Below are positions 37,543 to 45,032 of a DNA stretch of 64,000 nt, piece by piece. Position numbers and translations under genes: made by a program. The stretch lies in the NCBI GenBank assembly GCA_021780815.1, contig JAJXYC010000002.1:117257-181256 (forward strand), in the 5' to 3' direction. Under the pieces are notes generated by a model. That model worked only from the letters and a program-made list of their open reading frames with translations, was not told the origin of the DNA and made no database searches. The number at the start of each line of letters is the position of its first letter. Within the stretch, counting starts at the first letter, position 1. The DNA comes from Bacteroidota bacterium. GTDB taxonomy: Bacteria > Bacteroidota > Ignavibacteria > Kapaibacteriales > UBA2268.

Positions 37543-37600
37543 AGTTTATAAAAAATGAGGTGCCGAAAGAAAATATTGAGAATTAAAGAATATATAGTAA

Positions 37601-37762
37601 TTAAAATTTAAAGAAATTTAAGCTATAACCTATTGAAATACCAGCCCAAATTTGGAATTTTCTTAATTCATTATCAACATCAGTCCCAACTTGCAACATT
37701 ACAGGCCAAGGATATTTATTTAAATGCAAGGATATGAAGGTAGAATAATTTATTTCTACATC
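37601..37762 (-). pseudogene. C-terminal fragment of an outer-membrane protein
   Basis: On the minus strand an open stretch of 53 codons ends in the stop at 37601 and reads like the last strands of an outer-membrane barrel, including FQIWAGISIGYSLNFFKF with terminal Phe. It has no start codon of its own and follows in frame directly after the stop of the YciI gene. It is either a relic of a deleted gene or chance coding. Confidence 0.35.
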
Positions 37763-38059
37763 TTATTTAATAAATGATAAACCTACTTTACAAGGAAAAA
37801 TATCAATTTTTTCCCAAACTTTGCCGACCACATAAGGCTCTTTGTTAAGCCACTCGTCTAAATCTTTTCTTGACGGAAAGTCAACAATATATACTGAACC
37901 ATTCATATTACCTTCAATACCAAGTAAAGCAACCCCATATAAAGCCTTACCTTCTATAATCATTTTATCACTTAGAGCAATATGCTCTTCACGTGCTTTC
38001 ATACGTCTATTTAAAGCATCCCTATCTTCATAGTCTTTGGCTATAATTATGTAGTGCAT
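37763..38059 (-). CDS. YciI family protein
   Basis: A 98-residue YCII-type protein, a ferredoxin-like fold with a proposed His/Asp active site. Key stretches are MHYIIIAKDYEDRDALNRRM, then EEHIALSDKMIIEGKALYGV, and VYIVDFPSRKDLDEWLNKEP. The length is normal and the family-typical C-terminus is complete. The function of most YciI proteins is unknown. The next gene upstream on the same strand (DUF2461) starts separately, 137 bases away. Confidence 0.85.
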   Translation of the reverse strand: MHYIIIAKDYEDRDALNRRMKAREEHIALSDKMIIEGKALYGVALLGIEGNMNGSVYIVDFPSRKDLDEWLNKEPYVVGKVWEKIDIFPCKVGLSFIK

Positions 38060-38196
38060 AATATTTTAAATTAGTAATTAAAAGGTTTACATTATATATT
38101 AATTTTTTCTTGCTCTTATTATCAAATTTTATTCCCTATTGCTGTATGTTCAGACTTTATTTTAAATCAATTTTTTTGCTAATGCAAAAGTATTTT

Positions 38197-38904
38197 TTAT
38201 TGATTTTTACCTCTATATATATATTCCATAAATGGTTGCAAAATTATACCTTTTTCAAGGATTATATCAGCAATACTCTCGGATAGGGCTACCTTTTTGT
38301 CTAATGGACACAATGGAGTAAAGTCTTTTTGTTTTAAAATTTCAATTGCTGGATGATTTAGGTCAAAACCTTTGGGTGCTTTTTTCAATTTTTCACCTTC
38401 ATACATCTGCGGAAAATGCTTTTTGAAATTTGAATCATTAATAATTTGTTCAAGTTCTTCCCAATTATCCGAAATATAAGTTCTTACATTAAAAAGTGCT
38501 TGTGCATCTGGCATATGAAGCCCACCTGCAATAAAACATTCACTTTCTTCAATATGAAAATATAGACCCATTGAAATATCGTTATATTTCATAAAATTTG
38601 GCTTAAAAAGAAAATATATGCCTAAATTTGTTTTATATGGTGATTTATCAGAACTAAAACGGATATCTCGGTTTATTCTAAAAAGAGATTTCTTTTCATC
38701 AGCATAATATGGTAAATTTAAAGCAGAAAATCTATCTCTCATTTCACTAACCAAAATCTTGGAAATCACCTTGATTTTTTCGTATCTATATTTGTTTTCA
38801 GCAAACCATTCTTTATTGTTGTTTGCTTTCAATTCTTTATAAAAATTAAAGGTTGCCTCTTCAAAACCACAAAATTCTTGCAAAATCTTGTTATTTTTAT
38901 TCAT
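38197..38904 (-). CDS. DUF2461 (TIGR02453) family protein
   Basis: A protein of about 235 residues of the DUF2461 family. Signatures are LKANNNKEWFAENKYRYEKI, FRINRDIRFSSDKSPYKTNL and GLYFHIEESECFIAGGLHMP. The family is widespread in Bacteroidota and fungi, without known function. The longest frame starts with a TTG at 38928. I prefer the ATG at 38904, eight codons in. Neither has a strong ribosome-binding site. Confidence 0.85.
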   Translation of the reverse strand: MNKNNKILQEFCGFEEATFNFYKELKANNNKEWFAENKYRYEKIKVISKILVSEMRDRFSALNLPYYADEKKSLFRINRDIRFSSDKSPYKTNLGIYFLFKPNFMKYNDISMGLYFHIEESECFIAGGLHMPDAQALFNVRTYISDNWEELEQIINDSNFKKHFPQMYEGEKLKKAPKGFDLNHPAIEILKQKDFTPLCPLDKKVALSESIADIILEKGIILQPFMEYIYRGKNQ

Positions 38905-39081
38905 ATTAGCCAATTTATTAAAAATCAAAAAAACGGCAGTAAATATTTAATATTTTATTTGCTCCATATAAAATAAGCATATAAAAAAAAACAGATAAAT
39001 TACAACTTTCTATGCATAAGTGCTGAACTTATAAAATACTAAAAGTCAAATTGAAAATATACGCTTTGTTAGCAATTTTGT

Positions 39082-39438
39082 TTATTGTTTTGCTTTAAAA
39101 ACAACCGAAGTTATTAATTCAATCAAGAAACCATATATTGCGCCCAAAACAATAGTTGATACCATCAACATCGTATGTGTAAATTCTGAACTTTCTGGAC
39201 CTAACATAGCACCAAATCCAGAAGGCACACTAAATATTAATCCCATTATTATTCCATGCAATGACCAATGTTTTAAAGTAAAACGACTAATTCCGATTGC
39301 AACTCCGATTAATGTTCGCCCTGAAATAATACTAATTGCTAAAATTGTTGATATTTCATTATGTCCACTTGCAGAAAGTCCGTAGCAAACAAAACCAAAA
39401 ACAATTCCTAATAAAGTACTAATAATCAATCTTTTCAT
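39082..39438 (-). CDS. small membrane protein, unknown function
   Basis: A 118-residue protein with four membrane helices and many Gly/Ser residues (FGFVCYGLSASGHNEISTIL and SGFGAMLGPESSEFTHTMLM). A ribosome-binding site-like AAGGGG lies in the leader. It sits at the right side of the DUF2461 gene and immediately before the end of the type I restriction operon, on the same strand. I do not recognise a named family. Confidence 0.55.
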   Translation of the reverse strand: MKRLIISTLLGIVFGFVCYGLSASGHNEISTILAISIISGRTLIGVAIGISRFTLKHWSLHGIIMGLIFSVPSGFGAMLGPESSEFTHTMLMVSTIVLGAIYGFLIELITSVVFKAKQ

Positions 39439-39542
39439 AAAACACCCCTTTACTTTTTATTAAATTATTAAATTATTTGTATAAAAATTATTTCCATAAA
39501 AACTCACTAAAACGATCTAAAGCGATTTTGTTCTCAAAATAT

Positions 39543-42500
39543 TTATTCTTTATTGCCTTTTAAAGACCTGCCACCCGATATATCCCAGAATTTATTGAAA
39601 AACGAATTGAACTTTTCGAGTACCGATTCTCTTTTCTTTGTACGGTCGCCCGTTGGTGTAAACCTTGAAACAGGTGGCAGAACTTTGCTTAATGCTGTGC
39701 CTGTCGATTGTACATAACCGTCACGAAAAGCATTTGTTATAAACTTGTATGTTTCTTCTCTATCCAAATTTTCGTCGTTGATAATTTGGTCTAATTCTTC
39801 TACTTCCTTAGCGTCAACAAATGAATGCCAATCATCATCCACATTGGTTGAAGGAGTCAACGAACAAATAAATTGGTCGATAAGTTCTTTTTTATTGCGG
39901 AGTTCCACACTAGAATCAATGGCTTTGCTGATACTGACAACAATTTCCATATCTTTTAAATGCCCTTCGTGGTATTTCTTAATGAGTGTAAGGATATAAT
40001 CAATGTTAATTTCGACCTGTTTAATCAGTTCCATCTCAAAGACTATATCATCGTTTACATTTTCATTTTCGCCCTTACTTTTATCACGGAAAAAGTGGTA
40101 AAGGTTGATATATATGCTATGATAATCCTGTATATCTCTTTCCGAAAGTATTTCATTGCCTGAAAATTCATCAAATGTAGAAAGTATATTTTTTGCTTTC
40201 AGAATGGCACTGTAAAGTTTGATAAAATCTTTTTGGTTTTGTTCTCCAATAATTGGCTCACCAACAGGAAATTTTTCTTGTAATTCGTTTACCAAATCGA
40301 CATAGCCCTGCACTGAGCTTGTCGAAGTGCTATAGCCATTGTAATATTCATCGTAAGTTTTGAGCAAAACTACTCCTCTGGCTTCTTTGTCGCCAAATAG
40401 TGCAATACTCTCGTCGGTGGCTTTTTCGAGGTTGCGGAAACAAACAATATTACCAAAGGTCTTTACCGTGTTAAGAATTCGGTTTGTGCGTGAATAGGCT
40501 TGTAAAAGTCCATGCAAACGCAGGTTTTTATCTACCCAAAGCGTATTCAAAGTAGTGGCATCAAAACCAGTAAGGAACATATTGACCACTATCAACAAGT
40601 CTATCTCACGGTCTTTTACCCGTTGCGATACATCTTTGTAATAGTTTTGAAATTTATCGCTCGAAGTATCGTAATTGGTTTTAAACAGATTGTTATAATC
40701 CTGTATTGCCAATTCAAGAAAATCTCGTGAGCTTGGGTCTAAAAGGCTGGTATCTTCGAGGTTTTCATCATCAATAATACCGTCCTCGGGATCGTTTTCA
40801 TTTACGCCAAAACTGTATATGATGGCAACTTTAAGTTGTTTATCGCTTGGCAATCCCATCATTTGTTTTTGAAACTCGGTGTAATACTTCTTGGCTACCT
40901 CGATAGACGAAACGGCAAAAATGGAATTAAAACCAGCCAATCGACGGTCTTTTAATTGGTAGAAGCTATTGCGTTTTGTTTTCTGGTCGAAATGTTCCCG
41001 AATATACTTCACAATATTGCTTAGTCGCTCCGGTGCTGATAATGCCCGTTCACGGTCAATGTCCCACACTTTTTTGTCTTCTATGTTTTCCTGTTCCTTC
41101 ATAGTGCTGATATAGTCAATACGGAACGGAAGTACATTTTTATCGATAATAGCATCGACAATGGTATAAGTGTGCAATTTTGCACCAAACGCCTGTTCAG
41201 TAGTGGTTAGTGATAAGTGTTTAGTGCTAGGTTGTGAATTTTGAGCAAAAATCGGCGTACCTGTAAAGCCGAAGAGGTGATATTTTTTGAAAGTTTTAGT
41301 AATGGCAGTGTGCATGTCGCCAAACTGTGAGCGGTGGCACTCGTCGAAAATTATAACACAATGCAAATTCTGAACCACTGATTTTTGTGTTTGATTTGAT
41401 TTTGTTGATTTTACGTAGTTTGTAAGTTTTTGAATTGTTGTAATTACTATTTTGCAATTGGGGTCATTGAGTTGTTTTGTAAGGTGTGCGGTGTTGGTAT
41501 TGCTGTTTGCAGCACCTTTCTCAAACTTGTCGTATTCTTTCATGGTTTGATAGTCGAGGTCTTTTCTATCCACCACAAACAGTACTTTGTCGATAAACGG
41601 TAATTTGCTTGCTAATTGAGCGGTTTTAAACGAAGTAAGCGTTTTACCGCTTCCGGTGGTGTGCCAGATATAACCACCACCATCAATAGTTCCGTAAGTT
41701 TTGTAATTGTTTGAAACATTAATTTGCGATAAAATTCGCTCGGTAGCTACAATTTGGTAAGGTCGCATTGCCAACAGTAATTTTTCGGAAGTGAAAACAC
41801 AGTATTTTGTAAGCAGATTGAGCAGAGTATGTTTGGCAAAAAAGGTTCGCCCAAAATCCATTAAATCAACAATCGGGCGGTTATTGGCATCAGCCCACCA
41901 CGAAGTAAATTCAAAACTGTTGCTGGTGCGTTTACCTTTTTTTACAGCACTATCGCCCAACTCCCTGATATGCGTAAAGCGGGTGGTATTGCTGTAATAT
42001 TTGGTGTAAGTGCCGTTTGAAATTACAAAAAGTTGCACATACTCAAACAAACCACAGCTAGCCCAAAACGACTCTCGGTTGTAGCGGTTTATCTGATTAA
42101 ATGCCTCTTTAATGTCAACGCCACGTTTTTTAAGCTCGATATGTACCAATGGTAAACCGTTTACCAATACCGTAACATCATATCTATTAGTGTATAGTGG
42201 TGAGTTGTTAGTGGTTAATTCATTATCACTATCCACTGACCGTTTATCGCTGTTCACTGTGTATTGGTTGATTACCTGAAGCCGGTTGTTATGAATGTTT
42301 TGTTTGTCTATCAAATAAATATTCTTTACTGTTCCATCGTCTCGGGTAAGTAGTTGGATATGGTCTTCCTGTATAATGGTTGTTTTTTCCTTAATGCCAT
42401 TGTTTTGGTTGGCAATTTTGCCTTTGAAAAACTGCTCCCATTCCTTATCCGTAAATTGGTAATCGTTCAAAATTTCCAATTGCCGCCGCAAATTGGCAAT

Positions 42501-42677
42501 CAGTTCGGTTTCCGAAGTAATTGACAAATAATCGTAAGCCTGCGACCGAAGCTGTTCAATAAATGCTTTTTCAAGGTCTGCCTCACTCTGGAAAGCAGTT
42601 TCCCTGAGGTAGAGCGGTTGATATTCGGCTACTACCGTACTTTCGGAGGTTTCTGTGATTATGTTGTAATGTGTCAT
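39543..42677 (-). CDS. hsdR: type I restriction endonuclease subunit R
   Basis: A 1044-residue HsdR, the motor and nuclease subunit of a type I restriction-modification complex. The N-terminal PD-(D/E)xK nuclease includes YDVTVLVNGLPLVHIELKKR (catalytic Asp, Glu, Lys). The SF2 helicase has GGYIWHTTGSGKTLTSF (Walker A), VIIFDECHRSQFGD (DECH box), LFGFTGTPIF and NMFLTGFDATTLNTLWVDKN. The length is full. Its ATG overlaps the stop of the RAYT-like gene by four bases, so it is the last gene of the hsdM-rhuM-GIY-hsdS-RAYT-hsdR operon. Base composition is richer in G+C than the flanks. Confidence 0.95.
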   Translation of the reverse strand: MTHYNIITETSESTVVAEYQPLYLRETAFQSEADLEKAFIEQLRSQAYDYLSITSETELIANLRRQLEILNDYQFTDKEWEQFFKGKIANQNNGIKEKTTIIQEDHIQLLTRDDGTVKNIYLIDKQNIHNNRLQVINQYTVNSDKRSVDSDNELTTNNSPLYTNRYDVTVLVNGLPLVHIELKKRGVDIKEAFNQINRYNRESFWASCGLFEYVQLFVISNGTYTKYYSNTTRFTHIRELGDSAVKKGKRTSNSFEFTSWWADANNRPIVDLMDFGRTFFAKHTLLNLLTKYCVFTSEKLLLAMRPYQIVATERILSQINVSNNYKTYGTIDGGGYIWHTTGSGKTLTSFKTAQLASKLPFIDKVLFVVDRKDLDYQTMKEYDKFEKGAANSNTNTAHLTKQLNDPNCKIVITTIQKLTNYVKSTKSNQTQKSVVQNLHCVIIFDECHRSQFGDMHTAITKTFKKYHLFGFTGTPIFAQNSQPSTKHLSLTTTEQAFGAKLHTYTIVDAIIDKNVLPFRIDYISTMKEQENIEDKKVWDIDRERALSAPERLSNIVKYIREHFDQKTKRNSFYQLKDRRLAGFNSIFAVSSIEVAKKYYTEFQKQMMGLPSDKQLKVAIIYSFGVNENDPEDGIIDDENLEDTSLLDPSSRDFLELAIQDYNNLFKTNYDTSSDKFQNYYKDVSQRVKDREIDLLIVVNMFLTGFDATTLNTLWVDKNLRLHGLLQAYSRTNRILNTVKTFGNIVCFRNLEKATDESIALFGDKEARGVVLLKTYDEYYNGYSTSTSSVQGYVDLVNELQEKFPVGEPIIGEQNQKDFIKLYSAILKAKNILSTFDEFSGNEILSERDIQDYHSIYINLYHFFRDKSKGENENVNDDIVFEMELIKQVEINIDYILTLIKKYHEGHLKDMEIVVSISKAIDSSVELRNKKELIDQFICSLTPSTNVDDDWHSFVDAKEVEELDQIINDENLDREETYKFITNAFRDGYVQSTGTALSKVLPPVSRFTPTGDRTKKRESVLEKFNSFFNKFWDISGGRSLKGNKE

Positions 42678-43819
42678 AATTGTTTTCTCAATTTATCGAT
42701 TTCCCAATTTTTGGGGTTTGTTAAAATATAATTTGCAATACGTTGGTGTTCGTTAGCGCTGCGGATAATGTGTTCGTAATAATTGCGTTGCCATAATTTG
42801 CCACGGAATGGTTGCCAATTCAAATTTTTCACCCCACGTATATATTCGTTCGTGGTCATTGTTTTGAACCATTGTACCACCAAATGTAGGGGCGAACCTA
42901 CGTGTTCGCCCAAAATCGTATGGGCAGACCTATGTGTCTGCCCATCATCATTTGCATTTAATTGAACATCATCATTTGCATTTAATTGAACATTGTCATT
43001 TGCATTTAATTGAACATCATCATTTGCATTTAATTGAACATTGTCATTTGCATTTAATTGAACATCATCATTTGCATTTAATTGCCCATCATCATTTGCA
43101 TCAAATTGCCCATCGTCATTTGCATTTAATTGCCCATCGTCATTTGCATTTAATTGAACATTGGCATTTGCATTTAATTGAACATCATCATTTGCATTTA
43201 ATTGAACATTGGCATTTGCATTTAATTGAACATCGTCATTTGCATTTAATTGAACATTGGCATTTGCATTTAATTGAACATTGGCATTTGCATTTAATTG
43301 AACATTGTCATTTGCATTTAATTGAACATTGTCATTTGCATTTAATTGAACATTGGCATTTGCATTTAATTGAACATTGGCATTTGCATTTAATTGAACA
43401 TTGGCATTTGCATTTAATTGAACATTGGCATTTGCATTGGGGCAGACACGCAGGTCTGCCCCTACCGAAACCGACACCGGTACCGATAACGACACCGGTA
43501 CCGATAACGACGGCACCGATAACAACGATACCGATACCGGCACCGTACCAACGTTTTTGATAATACAATGGAAATGGTTTGGCATTACAATCATTTCGCC
43601 ACATTGTATGTCGGGAAATTTATTCATCAATTCCCAATACCATTTTGTTACCATTTGCCCGACATCGTTCAATTTCATTTCACCATTTTCGATATTCCCA
43701 AACCGGCAAATTCTATCCTGACAACAAATTGTGATAAAATACAATCCCGATTGCGAATAATCGTAATTTTTCAACCGGATCGACCGGCGGTGGTGTATGT
43801 TGGGTTTGTAATTATTCAT
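42674..43819 (-). CDS. REP-associated tyrosine transposase (Y1/IS200-like) with 24-bp-repeat insert
   Basis: A 381-residue protein. The two ends form a Y1 HUH transposase of the RAYT type: SQSGLYFITICCQDRICRFG, the HUH motif in VMPNHFHCII (His82, His84), and a C-terminal part FRGKLWQRNYYEHIIRSANE with HQRIANYILTNPKNW. Between them (about residues 90-310) lies an insert that is not transposase-like: a Val/Ser stretch, then about 20 copies of NANxxVQL and short peptides (GADLRVCPN, QTHRSAHTILG) encoded by REP-like palindromes. The frame stays open throughout. It overlaps hsdS by 8 bases and hsdR by 4. Whether it still works as a transposase is open. Confidence 0.75.
   Translation of the reverse strand: MNNYKPNIHHRRSIRLKNYDYSQSGLYFITICCQDRICRFGNIENGEMKLNDVGQMVTKWYWELMNKFPDIQCGEMIVMPNHFHCIIKNVGTVPVSVSLLSVPSLSVPVSLSVPVSVSVGADLRVCPNANANVQLNANANVQLNANANVQLNANANVQLNANDNVQLNANDNVQLNANANVQLNANANVQLNANDDVQLNANANVQLNANDDVQLNANANVQLNANDDGQLNANDDGQFDANDDGQLNANDDVQLNANDNVQLNANDDVQLNANDNVQLNANDDVQLNANDDGQTHRSAHTILGEHVGSPLHLVVQWFKTMTTNEYIRGVKNLNWQPFRGKLWQRNYYEHIIRSANEHQRIANYILTNPKNWEIDKLRKQL
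42890..42911. repeat. REP-like palindrome (GGGCGAAC/GTTCGCCC)
   Basis: GGGCGAAC and GTTCGCCC flank CTACGT. This is an 8-bp perfect stem, in frame inside the RAYT-like gene. Confidence 0.8.
42921..42944. repeat. REP-like palindrome (TGGGCAGAC/GTCTGCCCA)
   Basis: A 9-bp perfect stem around CTATGT. It is separated from the previous palindrome by nine bases and belongs to the same family as the copy at 43439. Confidence 0.8.
42949..43438. repeat. 24-bp tandem repeat array (20.4 copies)
   Basis: CATTTGCATT recurs exactly every 24 bases from 42949 to 43429, 21 times. Units differ at a few positions, giving the protein variants NANANVQL, NANDNVQL, NANDDVQL and NANDDGQL. No spacer sequences exist, so it is not a CRISPR array. 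Confidence 0.95.
43439..43462. repeat. REP-like palindrome (GGGGCAGAC/GTCTGCCCC)
   Basis: A 9-bp perfect stem around ACGCAG, directly abutting the 24-bp array. Same family as 42921-42944. Confidence 0.85.
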
Positions 43820-45032
43820 TGTCTGCCGGTTTAAATTCCAATAATTTTCCTCTGTAATATTCGTATTGTTTGCGGCGACCGTCTATTTCGGCAGGTAACC
43901 CAATCGAAATATCGTTTACTAAAGCATCAAATTTATCTAATATACTCACAATTTTTTCCTGCTCTTCGATTGATGGGATTGGGATTTGAAAAGTTGGTAA
44001 ACTACCACTTCTTAATCTTGTAACTTTTGCTCCCTGAGCGTATTTCTTTTTAAATTCTAAAAATCTATTAGTTTGTAGTAGGTATCCAATGAATTTTGGA
44101 TTTTGATTATGTCGAAAAGCAAATGAATCTCCGCTTATACAAATATCTTCATTCCCTAACCATACAACTGCCTTACATACGTCTTCTACGTTTTCACTAA
44201 CACCAGCAATAACTAAATCACCTTTTTTTGCCTTTCTTAATTTCTTCGCCAATTCAGGTGAAACAAAAGTTTTTGTTTTATCGGTAGCGAAACCATAATA
44301 AGTATAAATCTGTCCATAATGAATGCACCCTATGCCACTTTCAGTAAAATCACTTTTTTGCAAACCACTACCCCTGATAAACTCACCAATTTCACCAAGT
44401 GTTTTCCATTCCACTTCTTGGCCTTCAAAGCTTAACAACTGGTTTCGGTAATAATTGTATTGGGCGCGACGTGCCTCCAGTTCCGCCTCCAGTTCCGCCT
44501 CCAGCTGAGTGAAACTGTCGAGGATTGTTACTATTTCCTGTTGGATTGGAAGCGGGGGAAGGGGGATTTCGTAGTTTTTTACTTTTTGACCATTAATGTT
44601 TGATTGCGAACCCTCGCCTAATGCTTTTAAATTTAGATATTCATTACTTAGCCAATAAAACACAAAACGATAATTTGCTTGTTCTTCGTCAATCTCTAAA
44701 TTACAACAAGCTTGATTTGTTGTTAATGGTATTTTATTGATTGCGACTTTTGCTGCTGTTGCTCCATACATTGCAACAATTACACAATTTGCAGGAATCC
44801 AATTTGCTGACGAGTTTTTTAACCCTTCTTCGGTAATTTTTACACTGGTATCTGTAATTTCTAACCAGTCAACTTCTTGTGTTCTAAGCCAAGGAATATT
44901 GCCATTATAATATGCAGACCTTGAAGTGGGAGGCGTTCCACCAGAAGTAATTTTTTTACATACATCTTGTATTTTTTTAAACTCCACACCATTAGGGCAA
45001 AGCTGTTCAATGAGTTCTTCTATTTTATTCAT
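43812..45032 (-). CDS. hsdS: type I restriction-modification specificity subunit
   Basis: A 406-residue HsdS with two target recognition domains, each recognising half of a bipartite DNA site. TRD1 spans about residues 15-170 (GGTPPTSRSAYYNGNIPWLR) and TRD2 about 205-375. The first conserved helical region is EIPLPPLPIQQEIVTILDSF followed by an LEAE-type repeat. The second is QIPIPSIEEQEKIVSILDKF. The LEAE repeat is encoded by a 12-bp tandem repeat and sets the distance between the TRDs. The gene overlaps both neighbours by 8 bases (GIY-YIG gene upstream, RAYT-like gene downstream). Confidence 0.93.
   Translation of the reverse strand: MNKIEELIEQLCPNGVEFKKIQDVCKKITSGGTPPTSRSAYYNGNIPWLRTQEVDWLEITDTSVKITEEGLKNSSANWIPANCVIVAMYGATAAKVAINKIPLTTNQACCNLEIDEEQANYRFVFYWLSNEYLNLKALGEGSQSNINGQKVKNYEIPLPPLPIQQEIVTILDSFTQLEAELEAELEARRAQYNYYRNQLLSFEGQEVEWKTLGEIGEFIRGSGLQKSDFTESGIGCIHYGQIYTYYGFATDKTKTFVSPELAKKLRKAKKGDLVIAGVSENVEDVCKAVVWLGNEDICISGDSFAFRHNQNPKFIGYLLQTNRFLEFKKKYAQGAKVTRLRSGSLPTFQIPIPSIEEQEKIVSILDKFDALVNDISIGLPAEIDGRRKQYEYYRGKLLEFKPADNE
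44473..44508 (-). repeat. 12-bp tandem repeat in the HsdS spacer helix (3 copies)
   Basis: GCCTCCAGTTCC-type units start at 44473, 44485 and 44497 and encode LEAE repeats (QLEAELEAELEAR). In EcoR124I, gain or loss of such a 12-bp unit (TAEL) changes the spacing of the recognised DNA site. Confidence 0.85.

Noticed and set aside
42949-43438. CRISPR array
   Set aside because: Units follow each other directly with no unique spacers, the period is only 24 bases, and no cas gene is near.
42934-43560. His/Leu-rich plus-strand protein (LIEHHHLH repeats)
   Set aside because: This is the antisense reading of the 24-bp array. The minus-strand frame joins recognisable transposase ends and fits the operon.
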